A stretch of DNA of 64,000 nt from Paracoccus salsus (GCF_021556615.1 NZ_JAKGGD010000001.1:496001-560000); one strand, 5' to 3'; counted from the first letter of the stretch, positions 8,875 to 18,206 are shown. Notes: generated by a model from the letters alone, not told the origin. Translations and numbers: made by a program.

Positions 8875-10007
8875 CAGCGATACCCCGCGACCCGGCCATC
8901 CGGGCCGGGCACGTATTTGCGGATGTCGCGAAATCCGGCCGGGTCCAGCGCCGCCAGCGCCTGATAGGGCCGCTGCGGCAGGATCAGCGCGCGCGTGACA
9001 GCCGTCGTCCCCTGCCCTGCTCCGTGCCGGTTCAGCGGGTCCAGCCGGAACACCTGCCGCTCGACGACGCTGAACAGCCCGCTGTGCTCGATGGTCGCGC
9101 GCTCTGCCTGCAGGTCCTCGATGGTCATAGCGACCGCCCAATCCTCGTCCGCGGGGGCGGCGGCGTTTTCCAGAACCTGCCGGATCGGCCCTTCCTGCAC
9201 GGTGAAGCCCTGCGAATAGACCGGTCCCAGCACGATCCGCCGCAGCCGCATCGGGTGCAGCGTATCGAAATCGCGATCGCAACCCCGTGCGATGGTCAGC
9301 AGCTGCAACGACGTCACCGACTGCGCCAGCAGATGGGCGCGCAGTTCCGGCCAGCGCTTCGCATCCTCGACCAGCGGCCGGCGGCCACTGTCGTCAGTGT
9401 CCATCAGATAGATCACCGGCACGTTCAGCTGACTGTCATAGACCGCCCAGTGCAGCAGCCAGCGACGACGCTGACGGTCATCGCCCGACAGCCAGTAGCC
9501 TTGCGGGTGCATCTGCGGCCAGAACAGCCCGCCTTTGGCCAGCGCCTCGTAATAGAGCCGCTGCGACAGCGCGTATTGCAGCCGCGTCGGGATCACCAGA
9601 TCGCCGACGATCTGCCGGATCATGTCGTCCTTGATCGCCTGCGGATCGGGGGTGCGGGCCAGTTCCTCGCCCGCCTGTGCGGCATCGGCGGCGGTCTGGG
9701 CGATCTCGGACCAGACCGGAAAGCCGGATTCGTGGATGTCGATGGTGACGTGCCGGCGCAGCGGCCCCTCGATCCGCCCCGAGACCAGGTATTTCATCGA
9801 CAGTGCGTCCAGGCTTGTCCGCAGCGCGGCCAGGTAACCGCCAATCACTTCGGTCTCGATCCGCGTGAACACGCCGTCGCGAACCATCTCGGCCAGCGCT
9901 GCGGGCAGCACGCCGGCGATCCGCCGGGTCTGGTCGAAGAACGCACGCGCGGTCAGGTCGTCGTCAAGCCGGCGGTGATCGGCGTCCAGATTGCCCGTCT
10001 CGGCCAC
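8874..10007 (-). CDS. Conserved protein of unknown function (377 aa)
   Basis: No recognised family. Soluble, no signal peptide or membrane helix, with a helical N-terminal third (DLTARAFFDQTRRIAGVLP) and a mixed C-terminal part. Recognisable segments are VSGRIEGPLRRHVTIDIHE, HPQGYWLSGDDRQRRRWLL and YLMDTDDSGRRPLVEDAKRW. Translation begins at a GTG (10007), three bases after the coiled-coil gene's stop. Position between the coiled-coil protein and the glycolipid-binding-fold protein suggests a shared complex. Confidence 0.8.
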   Translation of the reverse strand: MAETGNLDADHRRLDDDLTARAFFDQTRRIAGVLPAALAEMVRDGVFTRIETEVIGGYLAALRTSLDALSMKYLVSGRIEGPLRRHVTIDIHESGFPVWSEIAQTAADAAQAGEELARTPDPQAIKDDMIRQIVGDLVIPTRLQYALSQRLYYEALAKGGLFWPQMHPQGYWLSGDDRQRRRWLLHWAVYDSQLNVPVIYLMDTDDSGRRPLVEDAKRWPELRAHLLAQSVTSLQLLTIARGCDRDFDTLHPMRLRRIVLGPVYSQGFTVQEGPIRQVLENAAAPADEDWAVAMTIEDLQAERATIEHSGLFSVVERQVFRLDPLNRHGAGQGTTAVTRALILPQRPYQALAALDPAGFRDIRKYVPGPDGRVAGYR

Positions 10008-10010
10008 GGG

Positions 10011-11084
10011 TCAGCCGCCATACAGGTTGCTGTCGTGTTTTTTCACGATCTCGGCGAAGCGGCGTGCAAAGCGTTCGTCGGCCCGGGCCTTTTCCTCAAG
10101 GACCTTGCGGGCAAAGATCATGTGGTCGCCGTGGACCTCCAGCATGTCGGCCATGCGGTCGTTGGTGGCGGTGCCGATGGCGGCCATGGCGGCCTGCGCC
10201 TCCTGGTCGGTCCTGACGCCGATCTCGTTGATGCGATGGGCGACGTCCTGCTGTTGCGCGGTCTTCAGGGACTTGGTCAAGGCGTCATACAGCACCACCC
10301 GCTGGCGGGTATCGGTCTGCAGCTTGTTGATCAGCACCATCTGCGTGGCGGCCTGGTTCTGCAGGCTGTCCACCCAGGTCTTGCCGGCCTCGATATAGCG
10401 TTCCAGCGTCTGCGACTTGGCCAGCGCCACCTGTTCGTCCTGCACCAGCGCGTTGTGTTCCCTGTTGGCGTTGGCCAGTTCGGTTTCCAGCCGCGTGCGG
10501 TCGGTCGCATCGGTGGTCGAGGCGACCCTGTTCTCAAGTTCGATCAGCTGCGGGTCCATCGCCCTGATCCGGTCGCGCAGGCTTTCCATCGTGGCGACGG
10601 TTTCCTCGCGTTCTGCAAGGGTCTGACTCAGGTTGGTCTCGACCTTCTGCTTCTGGTCGTTCAGCAGTTCAAGCTGGCCCTGCAACAGCCGGGTGATGCT
10701 GTCGGACTTGGCGAGAAGATCCTGCAACTTGTCGTCGATGCTGGCGGCACGCAACCGTTCCTGGCGCATCGCCTCGGACTTGCCGCGGGCGAAGATGCCG
10801 ACAAGACTTTCCCAGCCGGTCTTGCTGCGCAACTCCTCGAAATCCTTCGAAAAGCCCGCCGTCACGTCGTCCAGCCCCATGATCAGTTCCGCGATATTGG
10901 CGTTCATCGCCTCGGTATGCGCGTGGACATCGGCCAGTGTGGCATTGGCCACATCCACGGGCAGTTCCGCCGTCTCGGCGCGCGCGGCGACACGATCCAG
11001 CGCGGCCGTCATCTCGGCGATCTTGCCCTGCGCGGTCGCCACCTGCTTCTTGCTGTCGTCGATCTGCTTCTCCAGCGATGCCAT
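10011..11084 (-). CDS. Long coiled-coil protein, possibly TelA-like
   Basis: A 357-aa, almost entirely helical protein rich in Gln/Glu/Lys/Ala, with coiled-coil segments over most of its length (for example DDKLQDLLAKSDSITRLLQG and LETELANANREHNALVQDEQ). Its overall pattern recalls the TelA toxic-anion-resistance family, but I cannot confirm membership by eye. It is the first gene of the minus-strand run, with AGGGGGA upstream of its ATG. A coiled-coil scaffold plus an AAA+ ATPase plus small membrane proteins suggests a membrane-associated assembly. Confidence 0.82.
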   Translation of the reverse strand: MASLEKQIDDSKKQVATAQGKIAEMTAALDRVAARAETAELPVDVANATLADVHAHTEAMNANIAELIMGLDDVTAGFSKDFEELRSKTGWESLVGIFARGKSEAMRQERLRAASIDDKLQDLLAKSDSITRLLQGQLELLNDQKQKVETNLSQTLAEREETVATMESLRDRIRAMDPQLIELENRVASTTDATDRTRLETELANANREHNALVQDEQVALAKSQTLERYIEAGKTWVDSLQNQAATQMVLINKLQTDTRQRVVLYDALTKSLKTAQQQDVAHRINEIGVRTDQEAQAAMAAIGTATNDRMADMLEVHGDHMIFARKVLEEKARADERFARRFAEIVKKHDSNLYGG

Positions 11085-11209
11085 CGCGGTTCCCCCTGAC
11101 TGTTTGACGGGATGTTAGGGCGCTAGCCCGGCGGCGCAAGGGGCGCAACGGTCTTCGGGCGGGACAATGCCCGTTGTCAGCAACGCGGCGCCCGCATAGC
11201 CTTGGCACC

Positions 11210-12481
11210 ATGACCCGCCTCAAGGACGCCATCGACGACCGCCGCGAGCAGCTGATCGCGCTGACGCAGGACCTGATCCGGATACCGACCCTGAACCCGC
11301 CGGGACGCCATTATCTGGACATATGCGAGTATCTTCAGGCCCGCATGTCCCGCCAGGGCTGGAAATGCGACCTGATCCGCGCGACCGGCACACCGGGCGA
11401 CAGCGACCGGTATCCGCGCTGGAACCTCGTCGCGCGCCGGGCCGGGGCACGGCGTGGCGACTGCGTCCACTTCAACAGCCATCACGACGTGGTCGAGGTC
11501 GGCCATGGCTGGAGCCGCGACCCGTTCGGGGCGGAACTGGTCGACGGCCGCATCTATGGACGCGGTTCCTGCGACATGAAGGGCGGGCTGGCCGCCAGCA
11601 TCATCGCCGCCGAGGCCTTCGTCGCGACCTGGCCAGACCATGCCGGCAGCATCGAGATCAGCGCAACGGCGGACGAGGAATCGGGCGGCTATGGCGGCGT
11701 CGCGTATCTGGCCGAACACGGGGCCTTCGCCCATGTCGATCACGTCATCATCCCCGAACCGCTGCACAAGGACAGGATCTGCCTGGGCCATCGTGGCGTG
11801 TGGTGGGCCGAGATCGAGACCCAGGGCCGCATCGCCCACGGCTCGATGCCGTTCCTGGGCGACTGCGCGGTCCGTCACATGGGCGCCGTGCTGGCCGAGA
11901 TGGAGGCAAGCTTGTGGCCGCTGCTGGCCGGCAAGAGGACCGAGATGCCGGTGATCCCCGAAGGCGCCCGATCCTCGACCTTGAACATCAACGCCATCCA
12001 CGGCGGCGCGGCCGAACATGACGCCGACTATACCGGCCTGCCCGCCCCCTGCGTGCCCGACCGCTGCCGCATCGTCATCGACCGGCGCTTCCTGATGGAA
12101 GAGGATCTGGCCGAGGTGAAGGCCGAGGTTACGGCGCTGCTGGACCGCGTGAAGGCACAGCGCCCCAGCTTCCGCTACGAGTTGCGCGACCTGTTCGAGG
12201 TGGTTCCCTCGATGACCGACCGGGATGCGCCGGTGGTGCGCACGACCGCGCAGGCCATCCAGCGCGTGCTTGGCCACGAGGCGGCCTATGTCGTCAGCCC
12301 CGGCACCTATGACCAGAAACATATCGACCGCATCGGCAAGCTGAAGAACTGCATCGCCTACGGGCCCGGCATCCTGGATCTGGCCCATCAGCCCGACGAA
12401 TGGATCGGTGTTCAGGACATGGTCGACAGCGCCAAGGTCATGGCCCTGGTGCTGGAGGATCTGCTGACCCTCAAGGGCTGA
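11210..12481 (+). CDS. M20 family metallopeptidase (acetylornithine deacetylase/DapE-like)
   Basis: A cytoplasmic two-zinc amidohydrolase of 423 aa. Zinc-ligand and catalytic motifs are present: NSHHDVV (His92, Asp94 region), YGRGSCDMKGG (Asp near 122) and ATADEESGG (Glu pair near 156). A dimerisation domain (IETQGRIAHGSMPF) follows, and the final histidine is in LAHQPDEWI. The start ATG at 11210 is chosen over an upstream in-frame codon by homologous length. The family includes ArgE, DapE and many N-acyl-amino-acid hydrolases, so the substrate is open. It stands alone, divergent from the coiled-coil gene. Confidence 0.9.
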   Translation: MTRLKDAIDDRREQLIALTQDLIRIPTLNPPGRHYLDICEYLQARMSRQGWKCDLIRATGTPGDSDRYPRWNLVARRAGARRGDCVHFNSHHDVVEVGHGWSRDPFGAELVDGRIYGRGSCDMKGGLAASIIAAEAFVATWPDHAGSIEISATADEESGGYGGVAYLAEHGAFAHVDHVIIPEPLHKDRICLGHRGVWWAEIETQGRIAHGSMPFLGDCAVRHMGAVLAEMEASLWPLLAGKRTEMPVIPEGARSSTLNINAIHGGAAEHDADYTGLPAPCVPDRCRIVIDRRFLMEEDLAEVKAEVTALLDRVKAQRPSFRYELRDLFEVVPSMTDRDAPVVRTTAQAIQRVLGHEAAYVVSPGTYDQKHIDRIGKLKNCIAYGPGILDLAHQPDEWIGVQDMVDSAKVMALVLEDLLTLKG

Positions 12482-12482
12482 C

Positions 12483-12517
12483 CCATTCGCGGCCGCGCCC
12501 GAATGGAACTCCATTCG
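12483..12517 (+). terminator. Overlapping hairpins after the M20 gene
   Basis: Three copies of a heptamer in alternating orientation: CCATTCG at 12483-12489, CGAATGG at 12500-12506, CCATTCG at 12511-12517. The middle copy can pair with either neighbour, giving two mutually exclusive stems, the second followed by AATTTCCTT. A weak terminator or a switch in the leader of the next gene (ATG 12574) are both possible. Confidence 0.4.
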
Positions 12518-12573
12518 AATTTCCTTGCCCTATGATAGTATTAACGCCGGTCCTGTTTTCAGGCGGGGTTTTC

Positions 12574-14778
12574 ATGGTGCAACGCAATCTGGTTCTGGTC
12601 GTTCATGGCATCGGCGAGCAGGCGGCGGGACAGACCATCGACGCGCTGGTCGGCGGTGCCATCCGCGAGCTGGGTCTGCCCGGTCCGGTCGAAAGCCGCA
12701 CCGAGATGATCGCCGAGGTCACCTCCGACGCGCGACGGCTGCGACTCTTTCCCTGCCCGATCCGCCAGACGGTCCTGCCCGCCGGCCGCCACGGTTTCAC
12801 CAAGGACCAGCAGGTGCTGGCCGGCGAGGTGTGCTGGTCCGACCTCTCGCCGGCCCCGCGCGGCGCGATCGCCACCGGCTTTGACCTGCTGCGCACGGTT
12901 CTGACGCTTGGATACCTGGCGCTGGACAATGTCTCGCAAAGCCACGAACCCGCGCATCGCTGGATCCGCGCGCTTGTGCATGTGTTCGTGTGGATCTTCT
13001 ACGCCCTCATCGCCCCCATGAACGCGCTGTTGCTGATGGGCTCGATCCTGATGCTGACCGACAGTTTCATCATCCCGCTTGGTCCCGAGACGCTGCATGG
13101 CGCGACCCTCATGGCGATTCTGGGCGCGGTCGCGGTGGTTGGCCATCTTGCCTGGAGGTCCCGGCTGCGGCGCCCCGAAAGCTCGTATCTGGAACGCTGC
13201 TTCATGTCGGGCTTCGGCGCGCTGGGGGCGGCGACGCTGGTCGCAGGCCTTGTCGTGCGGATGTCGCTGCCCGACGTTCCCGAACTGGCGGTGATCGACA
13301 TGAACAATCCGCAGGCCTATGTCCCGGCGCTGCCGCGCGAACCGCCCTTCTGGCTGGAATGGCTGCGCCGGGCATCCTGCAACTCGGTCGAACTCAGCGC
13401 CTGCTGGGACCCGGCCTATCAGGACATCGCGGCGCTGCTGTGGGCGTTCACGATGCTGATGGCGCTGACCTGGCTGGTCGCGGTCGCGGTGCTTCTGGCC
13501 ATATTCATGATGTCCGCGATCACCGATGTCGGCCTTTGGCGGACCGCCGCGCTGGCCGGGGTGCCGCTGGTCGTCATTCTTGCGATCCAGCTTGCCTCCG
13601 ACCTGCCGAAGCTGGTTCTGCTGCTGGCCCTGCTGGCCGTGGCCGGGGCCGCCTTCGCGCGCTGGGTGGCGCGGCAGGGCGGCGAGGCGCTTGGCCGGAT
13701 GACCCGGCTGTTCGGCCGCCGCGCCCGGATCTATCTGCCGATCTGCAACGCGATGCTGTTCCTGTGGATGCTGATCTCGGCGGCGATCTGGTCGATCTTT
13801 GCCGAGCTGATCAAGAAGATCGACAGCCCCAAAGGCGGGCAGACCCTGCTGGGCCAGCTTTACAGCGACTATTCCGGCCTCGCGACCAGCACCATGTCCT
13901 ACATCGTCTTCGGACTGGCCGGGCTGATCGTGGCGGGCGTCGTTCCGCTGCTGATCCGGCAGCGCCGGAAAGAGGCGCTGGCGCTGGATCCCGAAAGCTG
14001 GCTGGACGTCTGGTGCGGGCGGGTGATCCTGAACCCGGTGCTGAACCTGCTGTTGATGCTGCTGGTCCTGTGGATCGCCTTCGGCGGCGCGCTGCAGGCG
14101 GTCCGCACGGCGTTCGACGTGCTGGGGGTCAACTACCGGCCATGGAACAGCGACACGCTGATCGGCGGGCTGATCCGTTTTCACGACCAGGTCGCCGCCT
14201 ACAACCCCATGGCCATCGCCCTGGTCGGCATGGCTGGCATCGCCGCCTATCGTGCGGCGGATTTCGTCTCGGCGGCGCTGGGGGTGGCGCGCGACATCTC
14301 GATCTATTCGGCGCGCACGCTGGCCTACAGCCCCGATACCCCAGGCGGGCGCAGCGCCTATGCCGTGCGGGAACGCATCAAGGCGCGCTTCCGGTCCGTG
14401 CGCGACCATCTGGCGCGGCAATATCCCCATGACCGGCTGATCGTGATCGCCCATTCGCAGGGCACCGTCATCGCCGCACAATGTCTTCAAGAGGCCGGTC
14501 CCGGCGACACGCCGATCTTCCTCGTCACCATGGGCAGCCCGCTGACCCATATCTATGGCCAGTATTTCGCCAGGGGCTTTGACATGGCCGATCTGCCGCC
14601 ACAGCTGGAACGCTGGATCAACATCTATCGCTGCGACGATTTCGTCGGCACCGACGTCACGCTGGAGGGCGGCGCGGTCATGAATCACCGCGTCGCGCCG
14701 GGCGGGCATACCGGCTACTGGACGGACCGCCATGTATGGCAGGCCGTGCGCGACGTGCTGGCGGGGCGGATGTCCTAA
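12574..14778 (+). CDS. Membrane-embedded alpha/beta hydrolase (lipase-like), unknown substrate
   Basis: A 734-aa protein that begins and ends like an alpha/beta hydrolase: LVLVVHGIGEQ at residues 6-16 and a nucleophile elbow IVIAHSQGTVIA (Ser about 628). Between them lies a polytopic membrane region with roughly eight to ten hydrophobic helices (residues 130-560). The hydrolase fold is therefore split by the membrane insert. Family relatives are mostly annotated as hypothetical. The ATG at 12574 is chosen for the GGCGGGG upstream. Its stop overlaps the convergent gene's stop. The membrane location suggests a lipid or signalling substrate (inference). Confidence 0.8.
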   Translation: MVQRNLVLVVHGIGEQAAGQTIDALVGGAIRELGLPGPVESRTEMIAEVTSDARRLRLFPCPIRQTVLPAGRHGFTKDQQVLAGEVCWSDLSPAPRGAIATGFDLLRTVLTLGYLALDNVSQSHEPAHRWIRALVHVFVWIFYALIAPMNALLLMGSILMLTDSFIIPLGPETLHGATLMAILGAVAVVGHLAWRSRLRRPESSYLERCFMSGFGALGAATLVAGLVVRMSLPDVPELAVIDMNNPQAYVPALPREPPFWLEWLRRASCNSVELSACWDPAYQDIAALLWAFTMLMALTWLVAVAVLLAIFMMSAITDVGLWRTAALAGVPLVVILAIQLASDLPKLVLLLALLAVAGAAFARWVARQGGEALGRMTRLFGRRARIYLPICNAMLFLWMLISAAIWSIFAELIKKIDSPKGGQTLLGQLYSDYSGLATSTMSYIVFGLAGLIVAGVVPLLIRQRRKEALALDPESWLDVWCGRVILNPVLNLLLMLLVLWIAFGGALQAVRTAFDVLGVNYRPWNSDTLIGGLIRFHDQVAAYNPMAIALVGMAGIAAYRAADFVSAALGVARDISIYSARTLAYSPDTPGGRSAYAVRERIKARFRSVRDHLARQYPHDRLIVIAHSQGTVIAAQCLQEAGPGDTPIFLVTMGSPLTHIYGQYFARGFDMADLPPQLERWINIYRCDDFVGTDVTLEGGAVMNHRVAPGGHTGYWTDRHVWQAVRDVLAGRMS

Positions 14779-15794
14779 TCGTCCTTGACGGGGCCTGCGG
14801 CGTCCGGCTTCGTCGCCGCTTTGCGGGCCCTGGGATTTCGCGTCGCAGCCGCCGGTTTCGCCGGCTTGTCGGTCCGGGTTGCCTGCTTTCGCGCCGCGGG
14901 TCTGGTGTCGGTCCTTGCGGCGGGCCGGGGCTCGGCCTCGGTCAACGGCTCGGCATCCGCCGAGGCCGCCTGTGCGGGCGTCGGGTCTGGAGTCGGGTCT
15001 GGAACCGGGTCTGGCGCAGCGTCGGTTCCCGGGTCGGGCGTCGCAGTGGACAGGCCCTCGGCAATCCACGATCTTGCCGCGTCCATGGCGTCGCTGGGGA
15101 ACACCGCCACCTCGCCCGGCATCAGCGGCGCGAACATCTTCACCCCGCGCGCGATCCAGCCGATATCGCTGACAACCGCGACGCGCTCGAAGCTGCGCCA
15201 ATGGGTCAGGCCAAGCCGCGCGTCATCCCACATCGCGCCTGCGGTATAGCGTTCGAAATCCGGCCCCACCTGCATCAGAAGCCGCACCCGTCCATGTCGG
15301 CTTTCCATCTTGCGGACCAGCGGAATCAGCCGGTCCTCGTAATCGCGCGACGTCACCTCGCCGATCGCGCGGATCGCGATCACGGCATCCGGAAACCCGT
15401 CCAGCAGCACGTAACCTTCGGGCTCCTTCTCCGGAGAACCGGCCCAGGCGACCGCCGCGTCTTCCTGCCGGACATCGAAATGCCGAACCCGTGCCCGTAC
15501 GAAGATGTCCGCCAGGTTGGGCAGCATCCACAAGCCCCTTGCATCGGTGACGATCGCCACGCGCGGCAGCACCAGGCCATGCTTGCGAACCACCTCGAAA
15601 TGAGCCCTCATCGCGGACAGGCCCTGCCAGTGGGGCAGTCCCTTCAGATGGACCACCAGACCCGGCATCCGGTCATGCGCGTTGATGTAATCGTCGATGG
15701 CGCGGCCCATCGCCTCGAAATCCGCGGCCGGGAGCGGCCCATCGGGCCGCGCCGTGATCACGTTGCTGGCGCTGTCGACCTCGATGTTCAGCAT
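14775..15794 (-). CDS. Tandem SpoIIAA-like (STAS-fold) domain protein
   Basis: A 339-aa protein with two copies of a SpoIIAA-like/PF11964 type domain. Copy 1 spans about residues 1-110 (MLNIEVDSASNVITARPDGP, PRVAIVTDARGLWML) and copy 2 about 120-240 (GYVLLDGFPDAVIAIRAIGE, ERVAVVSDIGWIARGVKMF). A low-complexity Pro/Asp then Lys/Arg/Ala-rich tail follows (PDPVPDPTPDPTP, ARKQATRTDKPAKPAAATRN), probably disordered and nucleic-acid- or membrane-binding. Elsewhere, single-domain members bind hydrophobic ligands. Role here unknown. Convergent with the hydrolase gene. Confidence 0.8.
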   Translation of the reverse strand: MLNIEVDSASNVITARPDGPLPAADFEAMGRAIDDYINAHDRMPGLVVHLKGLPHWQGLSAMRAHFEVVRKHGLVLPRVAIVTDARGLWMLPNLADIFVRARVRHFDVRQEDAAVAWAGSPEKEPEGYVLLDGFPDAVIAIRAIGEVTSRDYEDRLIPLVRKMESRHGRVRLLMQVGPDFERYTAGAMWDDARLGLTHWRSFERVAVVSDIGWIARGVKMFAPLMPGEVAVFPSDAMDAARSWIAEGLSTATPDPGTDAAPDPVPDPTPDPTPAQAASADAEPLTEAEPRPAARTDTRPAARKQATRTDKPAKPAAATRNPRARKAATKPDAAGPVKDD

Positions 15795-15827
15795 CTGCTG
15801 TCTCCGTTGCTGCGGACGCCCCGACTG

Positions 15828-18206
15828 TCAGAACGGCACGTCGTGATCCTCGCCTGCCGGCCTGACATAGCCGGCCTTGATGGTCCTGAACCCGGTTGCG
15901 AACTGCACGGTCAGCGTGTCCTCGGCGATGCCCATGATCTGACCCTCGCCGAACTTCGCGTGCACGATCCTGTCGCCGACCGTGAACGTCGTGGACGGCG
16001 CGGCGTCGATGGTCACGGGCGCACGGTGGACCGGCGGTTTGCGCTCGGATGCGCGCGCCTGCATCCGCTTCCATCCGGGGGAATTGTAGACATCGGCCTT
16101 CGAGGCCCGGTCATGCATGTCAGTCCCGGCATTGGCGCCGGCAAAGGCCATCGCAGCCCCATACCCGCCGCCATACAGTCCGGGCGGCGTCAGCACCTCG
16201 ACATGCTGCTCGGGCAGTTCATCGACAAAGCGCGAGGGCATGCTGGACTGCCACTGGCCGTAAAGCCGCCGGTTGCCGGCAAAGCTGATCGTCGCCAGGC
16301 GCTCGGCCCGGGTGATGCCGACATAGGCCAGCCGGCGTTCCTCCTCCAGCCCCTTGGTGCCCTGCTCGTCCATCGCGCGCTGGTTGGGAAACAGCCCGTC
16401 CTCCCAGCCGGGCAGGAAGACGACCGGGAATTCCAGCCCCTTGGCGGCATGCAGCGTCATGATGCTGACCTGATCGACCGTCTCGCCCTCGTCACGGTCC
16501 ATGACCAGCGCGACATGTTCAAGGAAACCCTGCAGATTGTCGAACTCCTCCAGTGCCTTGACCAGCTCCTTCAGGTTGTCCAGGCGCCCCGGCGCATCCG
16601 GCGTCTTCTCGTTCTGCCACATCGCGGTATAGCCGGATTCGTCGAGCAGCCGTTCGGCCAGCTCGACATGGCTGACGGTGCTGTCGATGGCATCTGCGTG
16701 CCAGCGTCCCACGCCCTGGACGAGGTCGCGCAGATTGGCGAGTCCCTTGCCGCCCAGATTGCCGTCCTCGACCGCGATCCGCGCCCCTTCCAGCAGCGGG
16801 ACGCCATTCTGTCGCGCCACGGTCTGGATCGTCTGCACCGCCTTGTCGCCGAGGCCGCGCTTGGGCGTGTTCACAATCCGTTCGAACGCCAGGTCGTCCT
16901 CGGGGCTGACCACAAGCCGGAAATAGGCCATCGCGTCCCGGATCTCCTGCCGCTCGTAAAACCGCGGCCCGCCGATCACCCGGTAGGGCAAGCCGATGGT
17001 CATGAAACGATCCTCGAAGGCCCGCATCTGGTGGGATGCCCGCACCAGGATGGCGATGTCGTTCAGCCCCACCCGGCCAAGCGCGGCGCGATGCCCGCCC
17101 TGCAACGCCTCGATCTCTTCGCCGATCCAGCGCGCCTCGGCCTCGCTGTCCCAATGGCCGATCAGCCGGACCCTCTCGCCCTCCTCCGCGTCGGTCCACA
17201 GCGTCTTGCCCAGCCGGCCCTGGTTGGCCGAGATCAGGCCCGACGCCGCCGCCAGGATCTGCGGCGTGGACCGGTAGTTCTGCTCCAGACGGATGACCTG
17301 CGCACCGGGGAACTCCTTCTCGAAACGCAGGATGTTGCCGACCTCGGCGCCCCGCCAGCCATAGATCGACTGATCGTCGTCGCCCACGCAGCAGATGTTG
17401 CGATGCCCCTGAGCCAGCAGCCGCAGCCACATATACTGCGCGACGTTGGTGTCCTGATACTCGTCCACAAGAATATAGCGAAAACGATCCTGCCACTGAC
17501 GCAGCACGTCGGGATGGGCCTGGAACAGGGTGACGCAATGCATCAGCAGATCGCCGAAATCGACCGCGTTCAAGGTCAGCAGACGGTTCTGATAGGCTTG
17601 GTACAGCCGCCCGCCCAACCCGTCGAACGCGGTCGCCTCGCCCTTGGGAAGATTCGCCGGGGTCAGGCAGCGGTTCTTCCAGCCGTCGATCAGATGCGCC
17701 AGCTGCCGTGCGGGCCAGCGCTTCTCGTCCAGATTCTCGGCCTGGATCAGCTGCTTCATCAGCCGGATCTGGTCGTCGGTATCGAGGATCGTGAAGCTGG
17801 GCTTCAGATGCCGTTCGCCATTGCCGATCAGCTCGGCGTGGCGGCGCAGGATCTTGACGCTGATGGAATGAAACGTCCCCAGCCAGGGCATGCCCTCGAC
17901 CGTCTCGCCCAGCAGCCGCACGATCCGCGCCTTCATCTCGCGCGCTGCCTTGTTCGTGAAGGTCACCGCCAGGATCTGCCCCGGGCGGGCATGCCCCAGC
18001 ATCAGCAGATGCGCGATCCGCGTGGTCAGCGCGCGGGTCTTGCCGGTCCCGGCGCCCGCCAGCAGCAGGACCGGCCCGGCCAGAGCCTCGACGGCAGCGC
18101 GCTGCGCGGGGTTCAGCCCGTCCAGATAGGGCGACGGCCGTGCCGCCATCGCGCGCCGCGATAGCGGAACGCCGTCGAAATCATCGGAATCGTCCAGAAT
18201 TTCCAT
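15828..18206 (-). CDS. uvrD: ATP-dependent DNA helicase UvrD/PcrA
   Basis: SF1A 3'-5' helicase for nucleotide-excision and mismatch repair. About 792 aa, slightly longer than typical UvrD. Motifs in order: Q motif LNPAQRAAVEA (31), Walker A AGAGTGKT (50-57), motif Ib TFTNKAAREM, motif II VDEYQDTN (near 245), motif III GDDDQSIYGWRGA, motif IV LEQNYRST, and motif VI VGITRAE with TLHAAKGLEF before it. The C-terminal region (TFTVGDRIVHAKFGEGQI) is a PcrA-type Tudor-like domain that binds RNA polymerase in homologues. The ATG at 18206 is chosen over an upstream codon. Monocistronic. Confidence 0.95.
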   Translation of the reverse strand: MEILDDSDDFDGVPLSRRAMAARPSPYLDGLNPAQRAAVEALAGPVLLLAGAGTGKTRALTTRIAHLLMLGHARPGQILAVTFTNKAAREMKARIVRLLGETVEGMPWLGTFHSISVKILRRHAELIGNGERHLKPSFTILDTDDQIRLMKQLIQAENLDEKRWPARQLAHLIDGWKNRCLTPANLPKGEATAFDGLGGRLYQAYQNRLLTLNAVDFGDLLMHCVTLFQAHPDVLRQWQDRFRYILVDEYQDTNVAQYMWLRLLAQGHRNICCVGDDDQSIYGWRGAEVGNILRFEKEFPGAQVIRLEQNYRSTPQILAAASGLISANQGRLGKTLWTDAEEGERVRLIGHWDSEAEARWIGEEIEALQGGHRAALGRVGLNDIAILVRASHQMRAFEDRFMTIGLPYRVIGGPRFYERQEIRDAMAYFRLVVSPEDDLAFERIVNTPKRGLGDKAVQTIQTVARQNGVPLLEGARIAVEDGNLGGKGLANLRDLVQGVGRWHADAIDSTVSHVELAERLLDESGYTAMWQNEKTPDAPGRLDNLKELVKALEEFDNLQGFLEHVALVMDRDEGETVDQVSIMTLHAAKGLEFPVVFLPGWEDGLFPNQRAMDEQGTKGLEEERRLAYVGITRAERLATISFAGNRRLYGQWQSSMPSRFVDELPEQHVEVLTPPGLYGGGYGAAMAFAGANAGTDMHDRASKADVYNSPGWKRMQARASERKPPVHRAPVTIDAAPSTTFTVGDRIVHAKFGEGQIMGIAEDTLTVQFATGFRTIKAGYVRPAGEDHDVPF

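Noticed and set aside
14736..18164. 1142-codon plus-strand open frame
   Set aside because: Lies antisense to the uvrD helicase and SpoIIAA-like genes, both of which have complete motifs.
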